A stretch of DNA of 64,000 bases from Candidozyma auris (taxonomy: Eukaryota > Ascomycota > Pichiomycetes > Serinales > Metschnikowiaceae): contig NC_072817.1 in NCBI RefSeq assembly GCF_003013715.1, positions 620,001-684,000 of the forward strand. The letters run 5' to 3'. The translations under genes and the position numbers were made by a program. Below the pieces are notes generated by a model. The model saw nothing but the letters and a program-made list of their open reading frames with translations, was not told the origin of the DNA and did not search any database. Below are positions 10,086 to 20,303 of this stretch, piece after piece (position 1 is the first letter of the stretch; the number at the start of each line of letters is the position of its first letter).

Positions 10086-10947
10086 GTTTTTGTAATGTTT
10101 TACAGAGATTGTAGATAATGGTAGAGTAAATGAGATATATTTTGTGCCCTTGAGCACAGTACATTGGCTCTGTTGGAAAGTGTTGCGAGAAAACTAGACA
10201 TTAGAAGAATCGAAGAATTGAAATGGTACTTGTTCTCTGTATTGTGACTAAATAATTTCTAGGCAAACTTAACGTACGTGTTGACTTGTTTATTCAACTC
10301 TTCTGGCCCTCCTGGGGCTCTTTGCTCTGCTACACTTCTGAAACAACCTCGCCAATATGAAACATCCAGAATTATCACTACTTAAGCACCCAAAGTCTCT
10401 GGTAGTACTCCTATCCAAATTAACCTTCCCACTCTACTGCCCTCTCTTGCAAAGAATGGCAGCTCCCACGGGCGCTCACACACATACTGGAGCTTCCGTT
10501 CGCCTCACCATCACCACCTCTACTGATTCCATCCATCTTTCCCCAAACACCTCCAAAATGAACCAAACCTCAACACCAAACTCAGAACCCACCCACCTAA
10601 TCTCCTCAACATCTACACAAACCACCGAAATCACCCATCACGGCGCTCACACGGCTTCTTCCTCTTATGGTTGCGATTTCGCAGCCATTCCCATCCCCCA
10701 CCGCCACCGCCCCTCCGCCAACGCCACCCAAAAAATGGTCAAGAAAAAGAAAGCTTTCCGTGATATCCAGCAGCATCTTAGTCCCACCACCCTCACTTCA
10801 CCCACAAACCTCTTTTCCTTACCCCAGACGTTGCTGCCTTCCTGGTGCCTACCGCCTGGACCTGCACACGTCTTTTCATCGCTCTATTGCTCGCCACAAA
10901 CATACCCCAGGCGACAACAACAAATCCAGCGTAATTTCCTGTTCAAC
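10086..10947. other. DNM1 upstream region with a long open but non-conserved frame
   Basis: The DNM1 frame stays open upstream for 197 codons from an ATG at 10357. The sequence is Thr/Ser/His/Pro-rich from C-rich DNA and has no dynamin homology. It may be a long 5' leader or a chance extension. Nothing else is seen from 10086 to 10356. Confidence 0.45.
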
Positions 10948-13467
10948 ATGTCCCTTCAGGATCTCATCCCGGTGGTCAACAAGCTCCAGGATATCGTCAC
11001 CACCACCCAGTTGGCCGACATCGACTTGCCCGTGTTGGCCGTTGTGGGCTCCCAGCTGTGTGGGAAGCTGTCGGTGTTAGAGAATATTGTGGGCAAAGAC
11101 TTCTTGCCTCGAGGCACGGGGATCGTCACCAGAAGACCGTTGGTGTTGCAGTTGATCCACGTGAACCCAGACGACCCCATTGTGCACGAGTACAACAGGG
11201 CAGATTTGTCGAGATCGTCGAGTGAGGGCTCCTCTTCGGAAGTGAGCTTGGAGGAGCACTTGAGAAGAAACACTCAGAGGGCTAATGGCACCATCCACAG
11301 CGAGGCATCTGCCGAAGCGTCATCGCCTCCCCTGGAGTGGGGGGAGTTCTTGCACATCCCCAATAAGCGGTTCTACAACTTCGACGATATCCGCAAGGAG
11401 ATCGAGTCGGAAACGTTGCGGATCGCAGGTCAGAACAAAGGAATCTCCCGCTTGTCCATCAACTTGAAGGTTTACTCGGACAAGGTGCTCAACTTAACAT
11501 TGGTGGACTTGCCGGGGCTCACCAAGATCCCCATTGGCGACCAGCCCACCGACATTGAGCGCCAGACCCGCTCGTTGATCCTAGAGTATATTTCCAAGCC
11601 CAACTGCATTATCTTGGCTGTTTCGCCTGCCAACGTGGACTTGGTCAACTCAGAGTCTCTCAAATTGGCTCGCCAGGTCGATCCAACGGGCAAGAGAACC
11701 GTCGGTGTCTTGTCCAAGCTCGATTTGATGGACCAGGGCACCAACGCTTTGGACATTTTGAAGGGCAACGTTTATCCCTTGAAGTTGGGCTTTATTGGAG
11801 TGGTGAATAGATCCCAGCAAGATATTCAGGACAATAAGCTGCTCGAGGACTCGTTGCGCTCAGAGCAGCAGTTCTTTGCAAACCACCCAGCGTACCGCTC
11901 GTTCGCTTCGAAATGTGGTACGCGTTACTTGTCCTTGACGTTGAACCGAATCTTGATGAACCACATCAGAGAGAGATTGCCTGACATCAAGGCCAAGTTG
12001 AACACCCTCATGGGCCAGACCGAGCAAGAGTTGGCTTCTTACGGGGATTACCCCTCATTGGTGGACACCAAAGAGGGCCGTGCTGCTTTGCTCCTCAATT
12101 TGATGACGAAGTTTGCCAACAGCGTCATCAACTCTGTTGAGGGCACCTCTTTCGATGATGTCTCGATCAAAGAGTTGTGCGGTGGTGCTCGTATTTATTA
12201 TATCTACAACGAGGTGTTTGGCTCTCAATTAGCTTCGATCAACCCGACGCAGAATTTATCTGTCAAGGACATTAGGACTGCCATCAGAAACTCTCTGGGG
12301 CCACGCCCATCGTTGTTTGTCCCCGAGTTGGCCTTTGACTTGCTCGTGAAGCCCCAAATCAAGCTTTTAGAGGAGCCTTCTAGAAGATGTGTTGAGCTTG
12401 TTTACGAAGAGCTTATGAAGATTGTTCACACCATATGTAATGCTGGCAGCAACGTTGATATGACCAGATACCCCAAGTTGCAAGCCAAGCTCATGGAGAC
12501 AGTTAGTGACTTGTTGCGCGAAAGGTTAGGTCCTACCATAAAATACGTCGAGTCGATGATCGAGATCCAACAGGCATACATCAACACCAATCATCCTAAC
12601 TTTGTCGGTGCTGCGAAGGCGATGGCCATTGTCGTTGAAGAAAGACGCAGACAACGTGAAAACGAACAGAGAGCTAGAATGAGACTAGCCACGACGAAGA
12701 TTTTGAACAGAAACAAGGAGAGTGACGAGTCTGACGAGACAGAAAGTGAGCTTCCAAACGGTACTGCTGAACCTAAAGACATTGATATATCCCAGATTGA
12801 CGATGACGTCAAGCCACCTGTCGTTCACAAGCACAAGAGAAGTGATTCTCTCAAGACACAGCAAACACTCAAATCGGACACTACCAGCCAGGGCCACGAG
12901 TCTTACTTCAACTACTTCTTCGGCAAAGACCCAATCATGCATCAACAGCACTTGCAGGCGCAAGCACAATTAAACCCAACACCATTCAAATTCCCTCAAC
13001 CACAGGAGCCAACGTTGCAGTTCAACAACAACTTCATCAGCAATGGCGGCAGTATACACGCCGACATGAAGGGTCTTAACCTCCAGGACCAGGTACCTAA
13101 CGGCAGCTCGGCATCGGAGGCCGAGAATGGCCTGGTTTCGCACATTGAGCATGGTGAGGATGGAAGCATTAACGAGCTCAACGAGCGTGAGCAGCTAGAA
13201 TGTGAGTTGATCAGAAGATTGATCGTGTCGTACTTCGGTATTGTGAGAGAGATCATTCAGGACCAGGTGCCAAAGTCAATCATGTGTCTCTTGGTGAACT
13301 ACATCAAGCAGAATATCCAGAACAGGCTCGTGGTGAAGTTGTATAATGAAAAGTATTTTGACGAGTTGCTTCAGGAAGACGAGACGATCCAGATGGAGAG
13401 GGAGAAGTGTATCAACTTGTTGAAAACATACAGGGAGGCGTCGAAGATTATCAGCGATGTTGTTTAA
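10948..13467 (+). CDS. DNM1: Dynamin-related GTPase of mitochondrial and peroxisomal fission
   Basis: The protein has 839 residues from ATG 10948, where Dnm1 homology begins (MSLQDLIPVVNKLQD). The GTPase domain spans about 1-330, with the P-loop at 34-42, GIVTRRPLVLQL, DLPG in TLVDLPGLTK and TKLD-like SKLDLMD. The middle domain includes ELCGGARIYYIYNEVFG and GPRPSLFVPELAFDLLVKPQ. Insert B at about 575-690 is variable and acidic, with FNYFFGKDP. The C-terminal GED holds LIRRLIVSYFGIVREIIQDQ. These features match Dnm1 rather than Vps1. Both conserved P-loop serines, residues 37 and 41, are written as CTG, so the protein is only sensible if CTG is serine. Dnm1 assembles on the mitochondrial outer membrane through Fis1 and Mdv1. 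Confidence 0.95.
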   Translation: MSLQDLIPVVNKLQDIVTTTQLADIDLPVLAVVGSQLCGKLSVLENIVGKDFLPRGTGIVTRRPLVLQLIHVNPDDPIVHEYNRADLSRSSSEGSSSEVSLEEHLRRNTQRANGTIHSEASAEASSPPLEWGEFLHIPNKRFYNFDDIRKEIESETLRIAGQNKGISRLSINLKVYSDKVLNLTLVDLPGLTKIPIGDQPTDIERQTRSLILEYISKPNCIILAVSPANVDLVNSESLKLARQVDPTGKRTVGVLSKLDLMDQGTNALDILKGNVYPLKLGFIGVVNRSQQDIQDNKLLEDSLRSEQQFFANHPAYRSFASKCGTRYLSLTLNRILMNHIRERLPDIKAKLNTLMGQTEQELASYGDYPSLVDTKEGRAALLLNLMTKFANSVINSVEGTSFDDVSIKELCGGARIYYIYNEVFGSQLASINPTQNLSVKDIRTAIRNSLGPRPSLFVPELAFDLLVKPQIKLLEEPSRRCVELVYEELMKIVHTICNAGSNVDMTRYPKLQAKLMETVSDLLRERLGPTIKYVESMIEIQQAYINTNHPNFVGAAKAMAIVVEERRRQRENEQRARMRLATTKILNRNKESDESDETESELPNGTAEPKDIDISQIDDDVKPPVVHKHKRSDSLKTQQTLKSDTTSQGHESYFNYFFGKDPIMHQQHLQAQAQLNPTPFKFPQPQEPTLQFNNNFISNGGSIHADMKGLNLQDQVPNGSSASEAENGLVSHIEHGEDGSINELNEREQLECELIRRLIVSYFGIVREIIQDQVPKSIMCLLVNYIKQNIQNRLVVKLYNEKYFDELLQEDETIQMEREKCINLLKTYREASKIISDVV

Positions 13468-13507
13468 AAATTTGGTTTCCATGATTCTTTCTATGCCGTG
13501 TACATAT

Positions 13508-14131
13508 TTAACTTTTTTGCAGGTGCGGGCGGCTTGTCACGTAGAGGTCTAGGCTATCGACAATGCTGTTATTGAGCAAGGCCAGCTTGTTCAACTTGTA
13601 TGATAGCGTTTTCTTATCGTCAACGGCGTTATGTTCCTCGTTCTCCTCGTCCTCCTCTCTTTGTATGAATGAGAACTTGAGCTCTTTCGTTAGAAGCGCT
13701 GTTCTAGGTGACTCCTTCGCCATCACGTCTATCTTTCGATCCTCCAAGAAGGCGATGTCTTCTTCGTCCTGAAGATATCCCAATTTAAACCGTAGTGTAG
13801 CCACATACCGTAGGGAAACAACCACCTTGCATCTCCATCTCGTGCCTATATCCTTAACCAACTTGTCAGAACCATGTACAAACTTCAGGGGAAACAACAA
13901 GCGTAGCAGCTCGTGAAACAACAAGTTTTCTAGCTCCGGTTTAATGTCCATAATGAGGTTTGTAAGATCGTTATTTGAAAGTCTTAGCAGGTTGATCGAT
14001 GAAAGCTTGATGATGGAGCGATCGTTAATGGCCACAGTACCATTCAGCACGATGCGCTTGCGGTTGACAAACACACGAGCAGGAATTGAGCAACCAGGGG
14101 TAATTTTGATGAATGTATGAGATCCAGGCAT
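13508..14131 (-). CDS. Unrecognised 207-residue protein
   Basis: The ATG at 14131 opens an uninterrupted 207-codon frame, convergent with DNM1 and only 41 bp from its stop. I do not recognise the family. The first half is beta-rich: HTFIKITPG, ARVFVNRKRIVLNG and INDRSIIKLSSINLLRLS. The middle is helical (LTNLIMDIKPELENLLFHELLRLLFPLKF). Near 165-175 is an acidic run (REEDEENEE), followed by a C-terminal helix ending in a basic tail. There is no signal peptide or transmembrane segment. Codon use looks like that of its neighbours, and no strong frame competes on the other strand, so it is probably a real, fast-evolving gene. Confidence 0.7.
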   Translation of the reverse strand: MPGSHTFIKITPGCSIPARVFVNRKRIVLNGTVAINDRSIIKLSSINLLRLSNNDLTNLIMDIKPELENLLFHELLRLLFPLKFVHGSDKLVKDIGTRWRCKVVVSLRYVATLRFKLGYLQDEEDIAFLEDRKIDVMAKESPRTALLTKELKFSFIQREEDEENEEHNAVDDKKTLSYKLNKLALLNNSIVDSLDLYVTSRPHLQKS

Positions 14132-14693
14132 GGACTGTAGCGAGGTGGGGGTAGATTGAATGTGGTGAGTGAGGAAAAGGTGATTTTGTTAATGGTTGCG
14201 AAATGTACGCATATCTTGAGGAATGAGAAGAGAGTGGAGGGATGGGGATTTTTTTGAAGGAAAAGATTCGAATTTCTATATGATTGAAATTCTCAATCGA
14301 TCTGTTCAAATGAAAGATTAATTATAAAGGGCTTGAGATGCTCGAAATGATAAAAGCTATCCTACGAGCTTTCAAGGTATAGGTCGAAGTGGAGTAACTA
14401 GATATTGTGCACAAAAAAATGATTTTGTTTGAGGCGATATGTTTAAAATCATATTCCGTAACCAACGGCATTCATTGCCATTTCGGCTAGTGCTTCCATA
14501 TTTCGGTTAGATGAGCATCTACTAAGCGGACATCAAGTTTGGAGTGAGTGGAGACGAATAAGTCATATCTTAGAAACAGAGCAACACTGAAAACTTGAGA
14601 AGTTGGGATCGAACCTCTTTTAAGCTTAATGCTAACTCAGTAATTGACGAATCAATAGTTTGATGCCCGTTGGATGTCTCCCTAGCCTCTATC
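14132..14693. other. Intergenic, no feature seen
   Basis: This is the AT-rich promoter side of the minus-strand gene at 13508-14131. A GGGATCGAACCT near 14606 resembles a tRNA T-loop on the minus strand, but its flanks cannot pair. Nothing else stands out. Confidence 0.5.
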
Positions 14694-15880
14694 TCATAAA
14701 ACCTTTTTCAGATCTAAGTCAGTTCCAAACGTTTCATAGCAATTGAGGAGGTATATACTGATTTCCACTATCGTAATGAGAGTGAATTTGTTAAAGTGGT
14801 GTGAAACGTGCCTGACCAAGAGGTGGTCATCGATGGTTGCCGCAATATCTTCGGGTGTGAAGCAGTCTCCTTCAATGATTACACCGACTTCAAGTCCACT
14901 AGAGGTCGACTTAAGAAGTGGAGACAGTTAAGCGTTGGTGAAGTGAGTTCTGTTGCCAAGAATCGTAGCATTTCTGGTCAAGGTCCAAGCAATAGCCTTT
15001 GTGATACATCCAAAAAGCTGCATTCGGAGGTCAAATATAGTAACTAAAGCATTCATAGCCTTTTTCATAAAGTTCTTTCTATCAGCACGGAATTCCCTTT
15101 TTGATTCTTCAACGACGTGTTCAAGCGAGTCAAATGTATTGTCAGCCTATCCTGTCAACTGCGCAAAGACTCTTTTATTGTGTTTCAGCACATGTAACGA
15201 GTGTTCCACAGCTTCAGATATAATGTCCAAGTCATTCTCAAGAGCCATACTGTGAGTATTGTCATTCTTTGGGAATAGGCTTACGACTCTAATGAGTTGG
15301 TCAGCCGAAGTAATGCCGATTGTAACACTCTTTATTGGATTATGTCTGGCATAGGCACCCTTGTTATCATATCAGTCGAGAATTTCATCAAGAAGGTACT
15401 GAAGCTGCTATCTTTCGGATTCTTCGTCATCTGGGTCCACTGGATTTATCGAGGGATCTGTAAAGACTACTGGATCGCAAGGGTACGCAATCGTTATTCA
15501 AAAGAGTTTCGGCGAAATTAGTTGGCGTGAAACTGACCGCTGAATTGTAAGTCTTCCATTTATATGGGAGAGGTTCATTGTGTTTTTTTAGGATGTAGTC
15601 TTTGTTAGAGCTGCGTTTGCAGCCACAGTAACTAGCCTCACGGGGAGATGGAGGAATTCCAACATTTGATCCAAATCACAACCCATAACGATGTCAATTA
15701 TTTCAAAGTACTGTGACGTGGTACAATTGCTGTTCGATTTCACTCGGAAATCTGTTGAAGCAGGGGCTTATAGGGCCCGAAGTTTTGAACCCATTGACAT
15801 GCAGTAGCTTCAAGAACTTGTGGGTAGATAAAAAATAACAAAATATTCCTTTGTGTTTTGCTAGGCTATATTCCAAGTCT
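14694..15880 (-). pseudogene. Decayed minus-strand protein gene of unknown family
   Basis: The minus strand reads as protein-like sequence broken by a few stops and frameshifts. Going 5' to 3': FLKLLHVNGFKTSGPI (about 15810-15760), HNEPLPYKWKTYNSAVSFTP (about 15580-15525), DPDDEESER then a stop (about 15430-15405), and SVTIGITSADQLIRVVSLFP (15327-15268). Next come HSMALENDLDIISEAVEHSL, SKREFRADRKNFMKKAMNAL, and after another stop SGLEVGVIIEGDCFTPEDIA. A final stop is at 14694-14696. Most lesions are single in-frame stops, so the decay is moderate. I do not recognise the family. The relic ends within about 100 bp of the 5' end of a tRNA gene, which could mean a retroelement origin, but no reverse transcriptase or integrase motif is seen. 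Confidence 0.5.
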
Positions 15881-15902
15881 CGCGCATTTCCTACATCCAA
15901 AC

Positions 15903-15973
15903 GCGCAAGTGGTTTAGTGGTAAAATCCAACGTTGCCATCGTTGGGCCCCCGGTTCGATTCCGGGCTTGCGCA
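15903..15973 (+). tRNA. tRNA-Gly (anticodon GCC)
   Basis: A 71-nt cloverleaf is visible. The acceptor arm is GCGCAAG with CTTGCGC. The D-arm region is TGGTTTAGTGGTAAAA (A box) and the anticodon stem is CCAAC/GTTGG with loop TTGCCAT, giving GCC at 15935-15937. The T-arm is CCCGG-TTCGATT-CCGGG (B box). The discriminator is A and a T-rich pol III terminator follows (ATTCTTTTTG). There is no intron. Confidence 0.97.
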
Positions 15974-17434
15974 TTCTTTTTGTCTTCTTTTTGCCTAAAC
16001 ATGTTTCATTTCGTTCCATTGTGAGGTAGAATTACTGTTGGGTTGTGAAGCGCTGGTATGTGGCTAGACTCAGCTCTGACACTTCCGTGCCATATCCTTG
16101 CACGTGGTCCACTAGGCACCTTCAGCTACACCCTCCCCAATTTTCGAACCTAAACTTATCATAGTAGTTACAGATGATGCGACTGGTTTGTGTCAGGCTA
16201 GGTGGTCCCCAAAGTCCAACTCTGGACGGCAAAGCAATGAAGTACTTTAGGTGGGTATCCACTTTTGAGTGATCCGATACAAGATCTGCCACCGCATCAA
16301 CCTCATTTTAGAAAGCTTAAGTGCAGTGATCTAGCTCAATTAGAATAGAATCTTAGAATCTCCCCTTTTTTTTTCACCCAAATTAGATTAGTTTCTTTGG
16401 CACTTGGGAAAGCCTGGGGGAATGGCTGCAAAAATGTCGTCGCATGGTCAGCTCTAGAGAATAGAGCCTGCCTCACTTCACTTCGCCACGCATCGAACTT
16501 TAAACAAATGCAGTGGTTCCAAAAGACCCCTCTCATTCACAAGTGCCTATTTCCTCCTCCAATCAAAGTATTCCATGGACTAAAGCTAAAATGGCTGCAT
16601 CGAGGCATTCACGACATTGTCGTAAGCAGGGTGTGTTCCCAGCACCTGGCCCAGATCATGACAAAACCGTTCTATGCCAAGTTTTTGGCTATATCCTCAA
16701 GGAAAATGAAAAAATAGAATTGGTATGAGCTGTGTCTGGCCAGGTTTCAAGCATCGAACTCCCTCTCCTCGAGTGCCAACACCATTCACGAGGAGCAAAA
16801 AGTAGACGACATTCGATGGCTGTTTCTTGTTTCGATTAGCTTCTTAATGCCTTATATCAGAATAAACAGCAGACTCAATTGCTTCCCCATTAGCACACTC
16901 TGCCGCAATAGCACAGTTTCCTTTTTCCAGCTTCCTAGCTCTGAGTAAGCTTGGCTGCAAAAAGGGTCTAGTGCCCTAGGTACACCCCGAGGTTCTCCAC
17001 AAACCATAATCATACTATAACATCCTCCTAGCAGCTGATCTTTACAAAACGTATGTTCTCAATTCCCCATTCGTACTCCCACTCTACCCTAATCTGGAAG
17101 ACCCCACTCCCCACCGCCTAAGTGCGACACGGTACCCAACACAAATATGTAGAACGTAGATGGACACAACTACCATATCTCAAATAATGACTCGCAATTC
17201 AGCTTCGATGACTCCCACTGACTGACTCAGATCAACTACATTGTTTATTTCCCTTTTAGTCCTACCCATATCCCAGTATGACTAGAGCACCATCCTTGCC
17301 TATCTTATCAGAGGCCCTCGAACCCTGCAGGACCGCAGTCCGAGATAACATAACCATCACGGACCCTGACTCAACAACACACTACACCCTTCTTTTACAC
17401 AAACTTCTTACTACAAAATCTTAGACTACTCAAG
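15974..17434. other. Gene-free region with two copies of the dispersed motif
   Basis: No gene is supported; the frames at 16397-16728 are short and lack domains. Exact TGGCTGCRAAA copies lie at 16423 and 16952, and a partial one (ATGGCTGCATCG) near 16592. The 16423 copy is one of the three extended ones. A CACGTGG E-box lies near 16101. The right end is C-rich and serves as the promoter of the BCAS3-like gene. Confidence 0.5.
16421..16443 (+). repeat. Extended copy A of the dispersed intergenic motif
   Basis: It reads AATGGCTGCAAAAATG followed by TCGTCGC, then CATGGTCAG. The core and the TGTCGTCGC tail match the copies at 41301-41324 (minus) and 56505-56528 (plus). Confidence 0.75.
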
Positions 17435-19602
17435 ATGACTCTGTTGGCTAAAGTGTACGTATTTCAATGTCTCAGCTTTCAGGCACCCGCACAGCCTATA
17501 CTAACTCCAGACCAACAAACCCCAAGCGTGGCCACCGGCTAGGGACCCTTCTGGCCACGTGGAACAAGATCAAGGCGGCCACAATTGATAGTGGCGATGG
17601 AAGTCATGCTGAAGAGGTAATAGACGACGGCGAGGCTCGAACCGAAAAGCATTCTACTCTGGAGGTGGGCAATGGATCAGCAAAAGATGCTCTCGAGAAT
17701 GGCCTGTCTGACACCAAGAAAGCTGGCGTAAAACCTGAATTTGTGGAGATCGGACCTCGAGGTGAGGTTTATATCTACTACCAGGACCTCTTAGTCTTGG
17801 AACTTTGGGATTGGAACTCTTCTCAAAGGGATACTCTCACCTTCATACGAAGCGTGCAATTTCAAGAACCGGGAATAACTGCGTTCAAGGTGGGTGAGAT
17901 ACATGGGACTTCGGCAATGGTGACAACGTCAAACGATAGCCTTAAGTTACACACTAGTGACCGAACTTCCAGCTCTGTCAAGCTCCCAAAGTTCTTCGCG
18001 AGTCCCTTCACCATCAAAATCTCCAAATCGGTGATCTGCGTGGCCTCTGCAGATGGCTATGTTGCATTGTATTCCGTGGAGAAACCTCGCCTCGAATTGA
18101 TCCCGTTCCGGTTGCGCAGTCTCTTCCAAACTATCACTAGACCACTTGGTGACAACAATTGCCTCCGACTTGATGAGGACGCGGTGATATTGAAAACCTC
18201 TACCACAGATAAGATGCCCGTCTTCGATTTACAAGGCTCTTGGCTCGCTTATTGCCCAACAAAGCACGAGATGGATCACCAGAAACACCTTCTTCACTCC
18301 GATAGTGCCACTCTCAAGAAGAAATCATCAAATCGCAAGTGCCTGTTCACGGACGTAAAGCTACCGCCTCAGGGTCCACTACTTATGCGCGTGGTATCCT
18401 CCATATCTGGCTCGGCTTTGGATAAGCTTTATGCGCTTTCTGAATCAGGCACTAAGACCTTCCGTGAGTACTGGCTGAAACCAAAATCTGAGAAGCAAAA
18501 TATCATTGACAAAGATGTCTCCTTGCACTCCATCAGCTCAAACATCAGCCAGGCGCTTTACTCTACCGCTAGTAAGATAAAAAAACTGGCCCTTGATTCA
18601 GGTGATCATAGATACATTCGTATTATCAATCTCGACAACGGCCAGGTGATAGCAACATTCAAGCCTCCTGCTGGCGTTTCACAACTCTCGCTTAGTCCAT
18701 ACGATCTTCAGCTTGTTCATGCTAGCTTCAAGGGTGATAGCTTTTATCTTTGGGACCTATACAAGTTGCCGAACGAGGCATCACTTGTTGGCAAATTTAC
18801 TCGAGGCAACACAAGTGCCACGGTGAAGGAGATTATGTGGTTCGTCAATACCGATGATCAAAGTTCGCCCGCAGGCACGAACTCTGGATTCGGCTGTATA
18901 TCCAAGAAAAAGGGCTCACTCCATTGGTATAACATCAATTACTTGTCATGCGGTAACGAAGCTGATAATTATCCAAATAGGTTAGGAGGAAGATCGAACA
19001 AAAATAAGTTAGGTAATGGTCAATTCCTAGACTCATGGGTATTGCCCTCCATTGGTGCTGCTAAATTCATGAAATTGCCCAGAGCGGCTAATGTCCCAAC
19101 CTCCTCTGCTGAAGATAAGTTGTCTGCAAACTGGCTTTACAAGTCAAATCAGTTAGCATTTTTAGATAATCGTGGAATCATCAGGCTTGTGTCGCCGCTA
19201 AATGGCAAGCATACCTTCAAGTACGTTCTTCCCAAAGAAAGTACTACAGCAGACAGATCCAGCTCCTTCTCAAGTTTCCTTTCTCCATCAAGACTGCGCT
19301 TGATGCCGACGAATGAAAAAGATTACGATACTCCATTGGCACAGACAGAAATTGAAACGTGCAACAAGTACTTGAGTGTAATAAACGACAAACGTTTTGA
19401 GCTTTCGACATTTGACATTGAAGATGAGGAGGACGTTTTCGACTACTTAAGAGAAATTGAGCCGCAAATTCCCTCCAAGACAGTTGATTTCGGAGGTGTC
19501 ACCACAAACCCACTGCAGTACGAGGAAACCGAGAAAAACTTGATTCCAGATCTTGATACGGGCTTGTTAATCGACCCCGAAACTTCTGCCGAGGAGACAT
19601 AA
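17435..19602 (+). CDS. BCAS3-like WD-repeat protein, probably with a 56-nt first intron
   Basis: The 711-codon continuous frame from ATG 17467 is certain. My preferred model starts at ATG 17435, the first AUG, and joins 17435-17454 to 17511-19602. The intron begins GTACGT at 17455, has a perfect TACTAAC at 17499-17505 and ends TCCAG, giving 703 residues. The spliced frame closes exactly. The protein core is a degenerate beta-propeller. RIINLDNGQVIATFKPPAGV, QLSLSPYDLQLVHASFKGDS, FYLWDLYKL and FTRGNTSATVKEI match the BCAS3/PROPPIN-like propeller, whose RG-TSAT block is typical. The C-terminus is acidic (DIEDEEDVFDYLREIEPQIP). BCAS3 relatives act with phosphoinositides and autophagy. The function here is inferred only at that level. 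Confidence 0.78.
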
Positions 19603-19670
19603 CCTCGCAACTCCAATTCGTGCGATGCAAATTATATTCATACTATACAGTGTCGATGATCTGAAGGGTC

Positions 19671-19905
19671 TTAGAAGAAGTATCTGACGAGTTCCAAGAC
19701 CGCGCCACCACAAATTAAGAATGTCAAGACAAAAATCCAGGTTTTTGACACAGGAAATTCTGTCTTCTTCTTGACATCTCTTGGTTTGCCCTGTTTGTTG
19801 ATATTCTTCTTGGCAAACTTAGCATTTGCTTGCCTTTGCTTCAAAGTTTGTTGCGGCTTATTTGTTAGTAGAGTTTGTCAACTGAAAAATCTTCAGACAT
19901 ACCAT
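19671..19905 (-). CDS. YSY6: Ysy6/RAMP4 (SERP) ER protein with an ATG-only first exon
   Basis: Exon 2 (19671-19856) encodes PQQTLKQRQANAKFAKKN, then KPRDVKKKTEFPVSKTW, then the tail anchor IFVLTFLICGGAVLELVRYF. This matches the RAMP4/Ysy6 family (basic KQR-ANAKF start, PVSK-W, FLICGGA-LEL). There is no ATG in exon 2. The intron at 19857-19902 is 46 nt: it starts GTATGT, has TACTAAC 7 nt before the exon, and ends AAATAAG. Exon 1 is just the three bases ATG at 19903-19905. The spliced protein has 62 residues. RAMP4 proteins sit at the Sec61 translocon and help membrane protein stability under ER stress. It is convergent with the BCAS3-like gene. Confidence 0.88.
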
Positions 19906-20303
19906 CTAGAAGTTGTCGTTTGTTGATCAACAGGACACGTTATTACGCGAGTTGAAGATATCATGAATCGATCGAGGTGATTTGTGCAGGCCATGGGCCC
20001 GACAATAGGGTTTATGATAAGGTAAACTCTTGCAAGACTGATGAGATGTGGTGAAAGTAATTCACGGAAGCACTCTAGGAATAAAGTCATCATCACAAAT
20101 TGCCACCTCGCTTCTTTTATTTATCACTTCACAAACAGCTTGATGCTTATCAGTGAGTAGGAGCTGGTCTCCATTTAGATTATTATCGATATCACGAATT
20201 ATTTATAGTACAAGAAAACAGTTGCTACTAGTTTCATTAATGAATAGCATTGTTGGGGGTGAATTTAAAAGAGTACCACAAGTTGGAAAAGAAGAAAAAA
20301 AAA
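19906..20303. other. Intergenic, no feature seen
   Basis: This is the YSY6 promoter side and the 3' flank of the initiator tRNA. The A-rich run at 20290-20303 is the T-rich pol III terminator of that minus-strand tRNA. A minus-strand frame at 19893-20096 overlaps YSY6 exon 1 and is not supported. Confidence 0.5.

Noticed and set aside
11047..11073. Degenerate, inactive P-loop in Dnm1
   Set aside because: Only the standard code makes it degenerate. With CTG read as serine the loop is normal.
14600..14620. Minus-strand tRNA suggested by a T-loop-like GGGATCGAACC
   Set aside because: The flanks cannot form the T-stem, and no A box or acceptor stem is present.
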